Assembly: GCA_029891385.1 (NCBI GenBank)
Contig: CM057225.1
Span: 17,350,620 to 17,414,619 of the forward strand
DNA from: Erythroxylum novogranatense
Lineage: Eukaryota > Streptophyta > Magnoliopsida > Malpighiales > Erythroxylaceae
Length of the DNA: 64,000 nucleotides
Reading direction: 5' to 3'
The position numbers and the translations under genes were made by a program. The notes under the pieces were generated by a model, which worked only from the letters and a program-made list of their open reading frames with translations, made no database searches and was not told where the DNA came from. Below, piece after piece: positions 10,575 to 22,631 of the stretch. Position 1 is the stretch's first letter. Each line of letters begins with the position of its first letter.

Positions 10575-13500
10575 TGTAGCATCCCACTCCCACGAGACTC
10601 GAACTCGACATCGATCTGTGATATCCGAGCTCGCACCCACGAGGTGGTATGCTAGAGCGATCAATGCAGCTTTAAAACTTGGTAATATATATATAAATTT
10701 TTTAAAACACATCGAAAAGCAAATATTAGTAAATAATTTGGGCCGTTCTAATACGTAAATCATTTTCAATCGTAACATTATTTCGTAATCAAATTACAAT
10801 ACAACATTAATCAATCGGCACTCAAGAATACCAAGACGAATCTTGCGGAAATACAAGTTTACATATAATTCAAAAGACACAAATGCAGACGTGAACTGAT
10901 CCCGACCTTAACTCTGACTTGCAATTGGTAATCATACTCCCGTGCCAACGGGTACTCTTCGATCCTCAAAAATATTTGTAATTTTGGGTGAGTTTGCGAA
11001 CTCAATGAGAAACCATCATCGATGGTTCACTCAATTCATGCATAAACACACAATTTACCAATTATCACATACAATCACAATTCACAAATGTAAGGCGATC
11101 GCATTTCATACCATCCACATTTACTCATACTATATATGCAATGCACATGAGACCCTTTTCATTTTCATTACGTTGTTGTGGACTGCTACTGGAAATCGCC
11201 CCATGATGGGCACATTGCGTTGAGCCGTTGACTCTGAAAACATTGGGCTTGAAGCCTCGATACATTGAGCCCGAGGCTCAATACGCTGGACCCGAGGTCG
11301 CAAGGCTGAAATGAAAGCTCTCATATACGTTAGCGTGATATGCCTCGATACGGTCTTGCCCGGCCACAACCGCTTTATCTCGATCATGCCATCATGCATG
11401 GATGCATATGCTCCAATTCTCATTTACGCACGCTATAGTTCAAGGACCAATTTCCATTTCTTCGACCTTCGGTCCGTGTTTCACCATATACATTTACAAT
11501 TTATTGCATCCTACCATCTCATATTAAAAGTCACATCCAATGTATCAAAATGTATAATTAACACTTCAATATTAATTTCATTCCCTGGACCTTGGTCCGA
11601 GATCTCCAATGTAATTATTCACAAACAAATACACACAAAGAGCACTTCGATAACAAGTTTCCAATACTTTGACACCTATGGTCCAAATCAATCAAAAGTA
11701 AACACACATAATCCCTCCATTATCTCCACATGGCATCAATACGTCATATTAAACACACATAGATTGAAAAACCAACTAGGTTACTCATCTATTACTTCCG
11801 AGTTATTGCCGGAAGTCTCTGCAACGTCCGTGAGAACGACGCTCCAAGCGAGCCTCTATAACAATGAAAATAAGTACACATTACCAATCGATAGTTAGAA
11901 TGACCAAGCAATGCACATGGAATCATTAAAACGTGTATGATGCATGTTCATGGCATTCCAGGCCCTAATCCAAAATTTTCCCGTCATAATAATTTCATCT
12001 AAAAATTAGAAAGCTATAGCCACTAACAGATCTCAATTCGGACCTCGATCGGTCCAAAAATAAATAAAACAGTGACCATAGAACAATTACCCGGGTCCAC
12101 GTCAATTTCTCGACTAAAAATTCCCAATTTCTCACAAAATGAAATTCAATGTGTTACCAATCCGATGCCTCAAGAATCAGGTCAATCGGACGTCGGACGG
12201 AAAATGAATTGACAAAAGAAACCAAAATTCAAATTAAACAATTAATATCTATATATATACCTAACCCTTATTCCCTTCTTTAATTTCTTGATTTCAAGCC
12301 AACTTTCAACACCAATAACTCATTGCACACAATTCAGAAAATTACCAACTATATCTCATTGGAAAGATCATGAAACCCTCTACAATTCTCAAGAAGACCA
12401 TAAAAATCAATTTCACCCCTAATGGTGTCAAAAATCCTATCAAATCTACTGCCTACTCAAAACCTATCAACACAAGGCAGTACATTGCAAATTCAATAAC
12501 TCTCTGATTCTTCAGTCAACAATTACAAAATAATTAAGGCAGTAAGATCACAATGTTATCTACAACTTTCATGAACAACCCAAAATCAGATTCACTTGCT
12601 AACAATGTCAAACAATTCACCAAAGCATCAACCCTCTGAAATCAACCAATCTGGACAGTAATTTTCCAAACAGCATATCTCTTAGCACAAAAGTCACAAA
12701 ATTCACTACCTTATATCCCTGAAAAGCTAAGATCTCAAACTTCAATTTTCGTGAAGAACTCAAACTCCAATTCGATTTCTAACAATTTAAAAACTGTTAT
12801 GGAAGCTACTGTCATGATCAGCCATTCACAATCTAGTTTAGGTTCAGTTTTTGCAAAATCGTAACTCCCAACTCTGACCTCTAAAAATTCCACACCATAA
12901 ATCGTTTTCAAGATAATTTCTTCCTCTACAACTTTGCAGAAGATCACTCACACCAATTCAGTTCACATAATTTTCTAAAATTACTTCCAATCCGAAAGCT
13001 CACAAACTCAACACTTAGGCTAGGTTTCATCAAAATGCTCAAAACCAGTCAATAGTAATCAGTTCTTATCTCCCAATATACAACTCAAAAATTAGAAAAA
13101 TCAGTGGCAATGGAAAGCTAATAATGTAGGCTTCAACTCTCATGAAGACCATTTGCCCTAATTCCATCTCAATTAATTTAGAAAAATATAACAAAACTCT
13201 AGGGTATGATTTCGGATACTGTTTATTCCAGTTAAGAACAGTAACTTTCCAAGCCATATTTCAACCTCTTAAAGCTAAAATTGGACAACACCTATTTCAC
13301 ATAAAAATGTAGCCAACAATCCAAAGTTTCAGTGGGAACAAACCTTGCCTCATTTTCATAACCACAAAATGAGTTACGCTCAAAACAGTGCAGTAGGTCA
13401 AAAACAAAATTTCCAGCTTTACTTCTCCATTCACTTCCTATCATGCCAAGTCCAATTCTACTTCACTAAGCATACCAAATGGACAAGAAATCAGTCCCTA

Positions 13501-14595
13501 GGTCATGCATACATTCACTAGGAAATACTATCTCAACTTGGCAGCATTAAACTTCTTAAGTTATATGCAAGTTCAATCCAAATTCAAAACTACATAATTA
13601 AAGCTTAATTAAAACTAACTTAAAACCTTACCTAACTTAAGCTTCCAATCTTCACTTCCTTTCAAATCTTTGCTTCCTACCCTCTCTAACAACTTCTTCT
13701 AGTACCAAGCAAGGGCAAGTCTCCATGGCAAGAAAATAACTTGACTTCATGAAGGAGCTCTTAAGGTTTGGAGGAGGTTTGAGGAGGAAGAAGAAAATCG
13801 ATGGTAGAGTAAAATGGAATGAGTTTCGTGGATGGAGAGCAAGTAAAGCAAACAAATTGATTTCTCCTTCTTTTATGTAGGTAACAACCGAGAGAGAGAA
13901 ATAAGAAGGCCTTAATTGGTGTGGATAGGTGACAATTTAGGATTAGTCCAAGTTTTAAAAGAAAAGTCAAAGAAGCAACTACATTACTTTAATAAAATCC
14001 AACTTATCAACCCAATTTTCGGTGCTTAAAAGTTTTAAGGGTCCACATTTGGGTCCCACCAAAATATGCAATGGTTTAATACCAAATAACAGTAAAAAAA
14101 ATCAACCGGTTTGTCATATGGCGATTTTTTCCGATCCGAAAATTTTCGAGAATTTCCCCGAATCATTTTTTTGAAAATTACCTAAATTGCCCAAAATTGT
14201 AAAACATATGACAGTCCACTCCCAATAATTGTTCAAACACGAAAACCACATTTTCCACAACAAAAACACATTTAGGCCATTTACCGGCGATTTTGTCGGT
14301 CCGGGAATTTTCTCCGGACAATTTCAGAAAAATTCATATAAATCCCTAAAAATGTAAAACACTCAATGGCGTACTCCAAATAATTTTTCAAATACAATTA
14401 TCCCATAAATTTCACAAAGATCTCAATTTGAAACCTGTTTTAAAATGTCATGAATGCATGTTTACCATGTGCAAGTGCAACAAACCATCAATCATAGAGG
14501 CGATAAGTTGTATGTTCAAGCCGAGATATAATTCAATACTCCTAACCCGTCCCAATTTAAGAAAAGACCCTTCCCATCGGAGATGGGATGTTACA
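10575..14595 (-). repeat. TE-2 5' LTR, complete (about 4.0 kb)
   Basis: Starts TGTAGCATCCCACTCCC and ends GATGTTACA on the plus strand. It matches the left LTR except for that copy's deletions. The first 120 bases resemble the start of TE-3 (23613), so the two families are related. It contains a two-hairpin element (10990-11027), a GAGCC-rich inverted-repeat stretch (about 11240-11300) and several copies of a recurring 'ctacaactttcatgaagacc'-like phrase (for example near 12555 and 13113). Confidence 0.9.
10990..11027 (-). promoter_or_regulatory. Two-hairpin element in TE-2 LTR
   Basis: On the minus strand hairpin 2 is AACCATC/GATGGTT with a 3-base loop (11011-11027). Hairpin 1 is GAGTT/AACTC with loop CGCA (10990-11003), directly followed by ACCC. 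It lies about 415-450 bases from the sense 3' end of the LTR, the same place as in TE-3 and TE-4. Confidence 0.6.
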
Positions 14596-14984
14596 CTCAG
14601 AGTCTGCAATACAACCCTGAGATGCTCTTCATGTTCTTTTTCACTCTTGGAATAAACCAGAATGTCATCTATAAACACTATGAAAAACTGATCCAGATAC
14701 TCCTTGAAGACTCTATTCATAAGATCCATAAAAGCAGCTGGAGCATTGGTCAAACCAAACGGCATGACTAAAAACTCATAATGTCCATACCGAGTCCTGA
14801 AAGATGTCTTGCTTACATCAGACTCCTTGATTCTGAGCTGATGATAGCCTGACATGAGATCAATCTTGGAGAAGACCCTTGCTCCCTGCAGCTAGTCAAA
14901 CAGATCATCTATCCGTGGCAATGGATACTTGTTCTTAATGGTCACCTTGTTGAGTCTCCGATAGTCAATACACATCCGCCATGC
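14596..14984 (-). pseudogene. TE-1 reverse transcriptase catalytic part
   Basis: Minus-strand RT from MSGYHQLRI through [20 protein letters not shown] to the catalytic box [15 protein letters not shown] (gypsy FIDD form of YxDD) and HLRVVLQTL, where TE-2 cuts it. The two catalytic Asp residues are present. A stop replaces an expected Gln codon near 14893, and another stop lies at 14985, just after the upstream VKKKD. A longer open frame runs into the TE-2 LTR, but those residues are not RT. Confidence 0.92.
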
Positions 14985-15857
14985 TCAATCCTTCTTCTTG
15001 ACAAACAGAACCGGTGCACCCCAAGGAGACGAACTCGGTCTAACATAGCCTTTCTCTAACAGTTCCTCCAACTGTTCCTTAAGCTCCCTCAATTCAGCTG
15101 GAGCCATCCTGTACGACGGTATTGAAATAGGTGTGGTTCCGGGAATCAAGTCAATGGCAAACTCGATTTCCCTCACCGGCGGCAAACCTAGTAATTCATC
15201 TGGAAACACATCTGGAAACTCCCTCACAATCCAAAAATCCTCTAACTTCCCTTCATTTACATCGGCATCCACAACATGTGCTAAGAAAGCTTCACATCCC
15301 TGGTCCATCATCCTTTCAGCTAGCATAGTCGAAATTAGTCTTGGCAAAGGTGTTTTCCAGTCTCCCCTGAAAATCACCTTCTCACCGCTGCCCAGATCAA
15401 ATTCCACCTCTTTCCGACCACAATCCAGCTTTGCCAGATATTTCTCCATAGTATCCATCCCTAAAATAACATCTAATCCTCTTAGGTCTAAAGGTAGTAA
15501 GTCCACTACCAAACTAGCACCCTCAAAGAAGAGTTCACAATCCTCATATACCTGACCGATCACCACATTCCTCCCTAGAGGAGTACTAACAAGCAAAGGC
15601 TTATCCAAAGGCACAGAATTCACACCGTGCAATGTTATACTTGCAGAAACAAAAGAATGCGTGGAACCAGAATCAATTAAAACAAATACTGCTGAATCAA
15701 GTAACTGAGCCATACCCGTGACAACCTCAGGTGTAGCTGCAGCTTCCTCCCTAGTCATGAAAACACCTTGCTCGTGCTCACCCCTAGGCCTTCCTCGGAG
15801 GAATTGCCTTCCTTGCAGCCCCAGAGCTGCCACCTCAAGAATTAACCCGGTTCCCAC
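14985..15857 (-). pseudogene. TE-1 aspartic protease and RT N-terminus
   Basis: Open frame of 290 residues. FVLIDSGSTHSFVSA at about residues 58-72 is the aspartic protease active site (DSG form), followed by GLDVILGMDTMEKY, the second protease signature. After a linker, FPDVFPDELLGLPPVREIEFAIDL, the proline-rich [21 protein letters not shown], and SSSPWGAPVLFVKKKD mark the RT start, which ends in a stop. Order and lengths are normal for Tekay-type pol. Apart from the terminal stop this is the best preserved coding piece in the window. Confidence 0.93.
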
Positions 15858-16999
15858 TGCTTTCGCACTCCTTGGGGCCTGAAACTGCGATCCCTCCTAT
15901 CTCGGCACTGTGGAAAATCCTTGACCATATGCCCTTCTCTCAACATCTAAAACAGACTCCAAGAAACTTGAGGCACTCTCCCCGGTATGCTTCCCACATT
16001 GGTCGATAGGGGTTGGTGAACCAACTCTTTCCCGCTTCTTTCAAGTGCCTCCCATAATAGAGGCTTGCCCTGACACAGCCTTCACCTGTTTGTTCCTGGT
16101 AGAGCCACTGCTACCCACTTCACTGGGTGAAAGCTCTTGTGCTCCTCTCAGGCATCGGTGCACTTGATCCCTTCTTAAAAGACTGATCCCTGTTCCTCCT
16201 TTTCCTGCTTACTTCATTTCTTATGTTCTCTGGTTTTTCGACCTGGAGTGTAGCATCCACCAATTGCTGGTAGTCACAGAAATTGTGGATCAAGACTTTC
16301 TCCGGATCCCGTGTGAAGACCTCCTCAAACTTACAAGATTTGTCTTCCTTGACGCCACAATGTTGGGTGATAACGTGAAAGTCGGTGAACTTCACTCATA
16401 CTCGCCACACTCATGTCCCTCTCGAGTAAGGTTTAGAAACTCCCTGGCCTTCTCTTGTACATACACTCTGGAGAGATACTTCTTTCTGAACACTTCCATA
16501 AAGTCCCTCCATGTCAGTACTGGTGGCACAACCTGAATGTGAGGCACTAATTCCCACCAATACAAAGCATCTCCTCAGAATGATCGACCGCGATACTCTA
16601 ACTTCTCCTCATCTGCATTTCATCTGCATTTAGAACCCTCTCGGTCCTCTTCAACCAGGCTTCACCTCTTCTCGGATTAGTCGACCCATTGAAATCCACA
16701 GCCCCAAACTTACGGAGCTTGTCATACTGCCCACTCCTGTCTACTGGAGCTGGCATCGGAATCTAAGATCTTTGACCCATGGCATATGTGAAAGCCTGAG
16801 CAAAGGCTTGAAAGAAACTCGGATCCATGGGATTCATTTGAGGCATAAGAGGAGGTGGTGGAGGCACTTCTTGTTGCAAACTAAGTGCCTTAAATCGGAG
16901 AGAATGTGTCCCAAAGATTCGGGACATGGGATTCATCCGTGTCCTCGACGATAATGAGACCGAGTCATAGCTCCTCGAGTTCTTTTTCGAGGTGACATT
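15858..16999 (-). pseudogene. TE-1 gag, frame-broken
   Basis: The likely start is an ATG at 16999-16997 (minus), 145 bases from the primer site, in a basic context (MSPRKR). Remnants in several frames include a phrase like WRDFMEVFRKKYLS with REFLNL near 16430-16530, the capsid signature of plant gypsy gag, then a 91-residue frame (16120-16395) with VEKPENIRNEVSRKRRNRDQ. A Cys-containing stretch near 15900-15970 is the probable zinc-knuckle remnant. Multiple stops and frameshifts prevent translation. Confidence 0.78.
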
Positions 17000-17143
17000 T
17001 TCACTTCTTCAATATAAAACCATTGAAAATCTTTAGTTCAAGTAAAACAATTTCCAAGTATGTAGAAACAGTTCAAATCATGTAAAACAATGCAAGTTAT
17101 TCCTTGAAAGCAATGCCATGCAGCCCTAGACCAAAACCTAGGC

Positions 17144-17155
17144 GCTCTGATACCA
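17144..17155 (-). other. TE-1 primer-binding site
   Basis: On the minus strand TGGTATCAGAGC, a perfect 12-base complement to the 3' end of plant initiator-Met tRNA, five bases inside the 5' LTR. It fixes the element's orientation. Confidence 0.95.
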
Positions 17156-17160
17156 CAACA

Positions 17161-19428
17161 TGTTGGACCCCGTTTCCGGAGCCCAACATCGGACATGAAC
17201 GCGTGATTCTTGATGCGTGAGGTGAAACATATAAATGAAACTAAGAAGGGAAAACCCTCGGAAGCTCAAAGGGCCCACAGTGAACAAACTTGAAACTTGT
17301 TTTTATTTTATTAAAACAACCATCCCAAATCTCACCAACATACACTCAAGAAAACTCTAGATGATTTAGTGCGAAAGATTTGAAACAACCACATCCATAA
17401 GTCATTAATATCCAAGAGATGAGTTTTACAAAGCTTTAATAACATTTCAAACCAAATTACAAACTTTGTGTTCAAGAGCCAAAAATACAAGATACACTTG
17501 AACCGATAAAACTCGAAATGAAACTAAAGCCTTGATTTCCAAAAGTACAATTTGAAAATACATAAACATGACAAAATGGAGTATTGCCATAACTCGTGAC
17601 TCACTCAGTCTCTTGCTCGTCACCTGAATGGGGAAGGTAAAAAGGGGGGTGAGCTATAAAGCTCGTGAGAACATATGTAAAATACATAAATAAGCAAAAG
17701 TATTCAGAAAAATAACTCATTGCTGTGGTACTTGTTGAAATCATAGCAATTGTGCATGTAAACGTCATAATCTCGAAATGCTTGATCTTTAAACAATTCA
17801 GGATGCATGAAACATAATAACAAATCATAAGCACATAATACAGCATAATGGTTTAGGTTAGTCCGGTTCATGACGCGTCACACATTTCCATTTAAACGGT
17901 CCTGTAAAGTAGTCGAGTCCTTGTGGGGAGCTCCGTGCCACTAGCGGGCAGGCGGGAGAAACCTTTTCATGGTCAACGTGCACGTGACAGTTCTTGGGAC
18001 TACCATAAACCCACATAACATGCATGATTCAAAGTCTTGTAAACTTGATTGCCAAACTGGCTCTTGCTTGTAAACTTGCTTTTCATACATTTTGGAAAAC
18101 ATGATTTCATGTGCATGCATTTCTTGAAAGGAGAAAACCCCTTTTTGAAACTTGTTTAATAATCATGAATGCAAATCATATAGTAACATTTAATCATTTC
18201 ACAATAACAATAATGCAACATTGTTGATGAAATTTAAAAGCATTAAATCTTTCTTGATTTGAACAAAACAATGAGTGACTTATTTACTCTATTATGTATA
18301 TGAACCCACCTTGAATTCCTTGCTTAATACTTGCTTAGAAATGCCTTTCCTCTTGTTTCTCTTGCTCCTCTTGCCTCACTTGGTTTCCTTAACCAAATAA
18401 CCAAAATTCCAATCAATTTGGTGTAGAAATCGGAAGGTCATACTTTAAAATTCAAACAATAACCAAAACTGAAACAAAATTTACGCTTAACTTCCATCCA
18501 AAATAAAGATTCTTAGAGACTGATTCAGAACTTTATTTCTTCATGAAACTTATATCCCTATGTCTCTAGTTTACAACGCATCAAAATCACCTCATTTGGA
18601 CTTCTATAGCAAAAGATATGCCCGAAAGACTAAAATTCATCTTTCTGAAATCGGGGCTCTGTCATGGCGTCTCCTCGTCATGACGTTCGACTCGTCAACT
18701 TTCGTCGCGACGTGCACCATTGTGTGCGTTATGGCATGCACGCCTTCCATCAAGATGTCGCGTGCGTTTCATGAGCACGCCACGATAAAGCGGGTCTGGA
18801 GAACGCCTCAACCCGATTCTCCAGCATTTTCAACATCAAACCTTCCCATTTTGACAAAGCAACACACCTAAACTTAAGATCATGCCTTATACTTCAGTTC
18901 TAAACTCATTCTAACACAAAATCATCATCAAGACACAACAAGATCATGAACCCAAAGAATTTAATCAATATTTTCGAAAACCCTAAACCATCGGCTCTAA
19001 CATCATTCCAAGCAAATCTAGGGTTCAATCCATCTCAAACAAGAAGAAATAAAATCATACTTACTTGTTGAAGCTTCAAATTCAATCAACAATCATTAAA
19101 ACTAGCTTTCCTCTTTTCTTCTTCTTCTTCCTCTCTTCCTACGACTCCCTCTTCTCCTTTCCTTTCTTTCTCCTTTCTTTCTTTTCTTCTTCTAAATCCT
19201 TAAACCTAAATGAAGGCACAAAGACTAGAATGCCCCCTCCTTGTTAAGTTTAATCTTCCCAACTTAAGTGAACTTCCTATAATGCCCTCATAAAGTTTTT
19301 CCCCTTTCCTAACCACTTATTCCACACTAATATGCCACTAATTCTCCCAAAAAAATCAAACTATGCAATAAATCATACAATCAACACAGTTCATGCTTAC
19401 TAACAGCAATAAAAACAATTTGTAAACA
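17161..19428 (-). repeat. TE-1 5' LTR (right copy)
   Basis: Pairs with 294-2558. It starts TGTTGGACCCCG on the plus strand and ends near TGTAAACA. The last dozen bases have drifted from the left copy (GGGGCCTAACA there), so the edge is set by the CTTCC flank. It carries the same hairpin-ACCC element (17651-17664), G-box 18-mer (17971-17988) and TC-rich run (about 19100-19200) as the left copy. Confidence 0.92.
17651..17664 (-). promoter_or_regulatory. Hairpin-ACCC element in TE-1 5' LTR
   Basis: Identical to 780-793: minus-strand stem GAGCT/AGCTC, loop TTAT, followed by ACCCCCC. It lies about 490 bases before the LTR's sense 3' end, so it would be in the transcript leader if transcription starts upstream of it. 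Confidence 0.6.
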
Positions 19429-20213
19429 CTTCCCCTACCATAAACGATCATCATCTTCATCTTGAGGGGATGAGATTTAGGTTTGGTTTTTTTGAACAAA
19501 AGAAGAGAAAGCCAAGAGGAAAGAAGGTAGAAAGGATGAGCAAAATTTCAAAAGAACCAAAGAAGAGGAGAGCTACGAAGATGGTGGAGAAAATCACACT
19601 TAAATCAACTTTAACCTTTTCTAAGAAGAAGCATCGTAAATGAATAAAGGGAGGTTGATTTTTCTTTAATCTAAGTACACATGGTGGCATGTTAGGCAAG
19701 TGACAAGTGTCACTTGCCACATGTCACATGCTTAGGCCCTCTTTTATTTTATTTCCAATAACAATTCAATTTCTACTCCAATTTTTTTTCCAAAATTCCA
19801 ATGGCTCAAATCAATAATTCCTAAATTTATGTATCTAATTTCCAGTGCCATTAGACAGTAATTTTTACTACTGGTAACCAATCAGTCTGCCACTTGACAT
19901 TTTTCCTAGTCCGAAATTTTTTTCGAAATTTTCAGAAAATTTTCTAAAATTTACTAAAAATTCACTAAAAATTCAAAACTCACAATGACCCACTCCAACA
20001 CAATTTTCAAGCACACAAATAACATTTTTCATATCAATTATATTTATTAACAAATATATCGGGAAATGTCATGAATACATGTACAGTCATTTATATGTGT
20101 AAAATTCACTATTCACTTGTATGTGTATGCATGAACATGTCAAGACAATTTTAAACACTCATAAACCATTCTAAATTACTATTCTACCCTTCCCATCGGT
20201 GATAGGATGCCAC
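19429..20213 (-). repeat. LTR fragment of TE-0, right part
   Basis: Continues 1-293 after TE-1. The final phrase (ccttcccatcggtgataggatgccaca) closely resembles the end of the TE-2 LTR, which supports a minus-strand chromoviral LTR ending at 20213. No polypurine tract follows, so this is either the outer end of a right LTR or a solo LTR; its partner lies outside the window. No coding sequence is seen. Confidence 0.65.
19695..19718. repeat. Perfect 10-bp hairpin in TE-0 LTR
   Basis: GGCAAGTGAC (19695-19704) and GTCACTTGCC (19709-19718) are exact inverted repeats around a 4-base AAGT loop. Related words (cacatgtcacatg) follow at once. Function unknown. Confidence 0.7.
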
Positions 20214-20465
20214 AGGTAGCATCCACCACCTCTAAAGCTTAGCATGTCCACCCCTGACTACCAATCTCCCAAATTCCTTTAGTGGTTAAAGATGGAGCGA
20301 CTTATCTATTATTGTTTGACTATAACTCTCTCTCTTGCTATTACATCACTAACTCTAAGATGCACCACACCTTGTACCTTTAGAAAACCTTTAACATACA
20401 AATTTTTATAATAAATCACCACCCAGCGTCACTTTTATGATGTCATCTCCACACTACTAAGCAAG

Positions 20466-20900
20466 GTGACTCCTCTATCATATAGTACTTATCAATTCTC
20501 TCTTCCACCATTAAAGACCTCACTATTATCAAGATATACTTTTTTAATGAAGATCTTGTTTTATTTGCTTTTCACTAAACCGATATTAAACTACAAATCC
20601 TTTGTCACCATTATGGATAACCACGACACTCTACCTTTATTCTTAGATCTCTGTGCAAAACTCCTTCTCTATGAACAATATATTACTAACTACCATTCCC
20701 TTAATGTCGACTTACCTGAAACTGCAATGGTAGTTATAAATCTTAACAATAGAACTTACAAAAATAATGACCAATGAGGCAACCACCATCGTAACAACAA
20801 AGGAAAAAGTAACTATAATCTAAATTTAACAAATAATAAACTCCATATTTTCAATTATCCTACTACCTCATCTATTAGGTAGGGTCATCAGACTAACTAA
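20466..20900 (+). pseudogene. Copia gag remnant
   Basis: The 103-residue open frame contains LLLYEQYITNYHSLNVDLPE and then TAMVVINLNNR, matching the copia gag stretch that runs into the basic linker (GNHHRNNKGKSNYN after a stop). A Cys-rich knuckle remnant may follow near 20915-20935. Only part of gag is visible. Confidence 0.55.
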
Positions 20901-21839
20901 AATTCTATTTTATCGTGCCAAACATGCCAAACCCATAACCTACCTTTATTTTAAGCAACATTAGTTAGCCTAGTATAATAACCCATTCAGCCTAATTACA
21001 CAAACAACACTCATAAATACCAAATTTGTTACAAATAAGGTTGTATTGTTGGAAGATGTCAATTTAGGTATTGGAATCCCATAATGCCCAACCTAGCTCT
21101 TCAAATCACCTTCAAATTGCTTTTACCACTATGAATCTTCAAATGAACCCATCAGACCCATCTTACCTTAATTGACATAGTTGAATGGTTACTAAACATA
21201 GTTGTGACTTGTTATATGGTTTTAGTTTATAACTTGTTCAATACGTGAGACCATATGAAGGATCCAACTAAGTGCTCATTAGTAATAATAGCACTCTTTC
21301 GATTACATCTACTATCACACTAACTCCCCATATACACCCTGAACCTCTTTTTCTTTGTGATATTTTAATTATCCCCAACTCACTAATAATCTTTTATTTT
21401 TTTTTCCAAATTTGTTAAAGATAATTCTTCTTCTATTGAGTATAACCATTATTGTTATTTTATGAAGGATTTGTAAACTAAGATACCACTTCTTGAAGTG
21501 ATATCTACAGTAATCTTTACTCCATATAAATCCCTTAAGCTTTCAATAATTTTATTTCTCTCATAACTCGTCATGTTTTGTTTGACATTTTACATCATTA
21601 TCTTCGACATCCTTGAAATAAAACTCTTTCTCAATTGTCAAGTGCTTTATGTGATAAACTTATGCATTTTATGCTTCCAATGTGAAAGTACTTGATTGTC
21701 TTTTGCACCATTTTCCATTATCTTTATCAAATTGTTTTATTCATTTAACATGGTCTATCTTTTAATTTATAAACCACAAGTCATTCATTAATTTTAACAC
21801 TTTAAAATTCACATTGAAAACATGGTTCCACCACCATCA

Positions 21840-22330
21840 ACATTTTTAATGTGATGGATCTAATGAACTCATCAAAAGCCTGTTTGCAACCTTAAAACTC
21901 ATGGAATTTCATATTATCTCTTATCCTTACACTCTCCAACAAAATGGACTTGATGACAATAAAATTCAACAAATTAGAAACTTGCCTCCCTCTTCTTATT
22001 CATGCCTCTCTTTCTAAAGTTTTTTTTTTTCTGTATGAAGCCTTGTAAACTACCATGTATCTCATAAACCTTTTTCCTATACCTATTATCAATTATAACT
22101 CATATTATGGCACCCTTTTTTAGCCAAACATAACATGTCCCATCTTTGTGTCTTTAGATGACATTATTTTTGGACCCAAACAATTTGACAAAATTAAGCC
22201 CAAGTTCATGTCGTATGTTTTTTTTCTCTCAAATATCTATTAATACAAAGGTTATCATTTCTTTGACCCTCAAACCAACGAAATTTATATTTCTTGACAT
22301 TTTTACTTTATTAAAGTAGAGTTTCTACAA
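21840..22330 (+). pseudogene. Copia integrase C-terminal remnant
   Basis: Frame-shifting plus-strand fragments match the copia integrase after its second catalytic Asp: a GI..L.S.PY..Q..G-like phrase near 21900-21950, LPLLIHASLSKVF with LINLFPIP near 21985-22085, and a terminal KGYHFF...IYIS.H phrase near 22245-22300. Many stops. Recognition rests on order and spacing rather than a single strong motif. Confidence 0.55.
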
Positions 22331-22631
22331 GTTTAAATACCCACTATTTCTATAACTAATCCTTCATCCTCCATCATTCAAATATCCTTACCTTTACTTC
22401 CACCATCTTTACTTTCACGTACACAATCTATATCTCTATAAACTACCTCTATCTTGAACCATTCTCACCTCTACCACCCTCAATACATCAACATTCAATG
22501 TTCACTCAAACTCTGGACAAAACTTTTATGCCTTGTAACTTCTCTTACTATGTCACCTATCATACCCCCACTCAAGAATTTGATCCTAATTCATTCACCC
22601 AACCTAAAAAAACTCTTCCACTAGTATCAAG

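Larger units (their letters stand above)
4644..14595 (-). mobile_element. TE-2: non-autonomous long-LTR element (LARD-like) nested in TE-1
   Basis: Two related LTRs (4644-6994, truncated and internally deleted; 10575-14595, about 4.0 kb) flank a 3.6 kb interior. A polypurine tract follows the left LTR, and a primer site resembling the initiator-Met tRNA target precedes the right LTR, so the sense strand is minus. I find no gag, protease, RT or integrase motif in the interior on either strand. Large LTRs plus a long non-coding interior fit a LARD. TE-1 RT sequence resumes at 14596. The left edge lost about 640 bases of LTR and about 0.2 kb of TE-1, so a target duplication cannot be read. Confidence 0.85.
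294..19428 (-). mobile_element. TE-1: Ty3/gypsy chromovirus (Tekay/Del-like), interrupted by TE-2
   Basis: Complete LTR retrotransposon read on the minus strand. Two 2.27 kb LTRs (294-2558 and 17161-19428) begin TGTTGG on the plus strand and end in ACA. A perfect 12-base initiator-Met-tRNA primer site lies five bases inside the right LTR, and a polypurine tract borders the left LTR. The flanks are CTTCT and CTTCC, a 5-bp target duplication with one change. From 17000 leftward the order is gag, protease, RT, RNase H, integrase, chromodomain, as expected for a chromovirus. TE-2 (4644-14595) splits the RT/RNase H region, and stop codons and frameshifts make the element non-functional. The LTRs are still very alike apart from one GC-rich patch, so the insertion is fairly young compared with TE-0 and the copia relics. 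Confidence 0.93.

Noticed and set aside
11311..11898. 195-codon plus-strand frame
   Set aside because: Inside the TE-2 LTR; the corresponding left LTR stretch (4740-5300) breaks the frame and composition is AT-driven.
14448..14855. Single RT open frame of 135 codons
   Set aside because: Only 14596-14855 is RT; the last about 50 residues are TE-2 LTR read through the insertion junction, so it is not a natural fusion.
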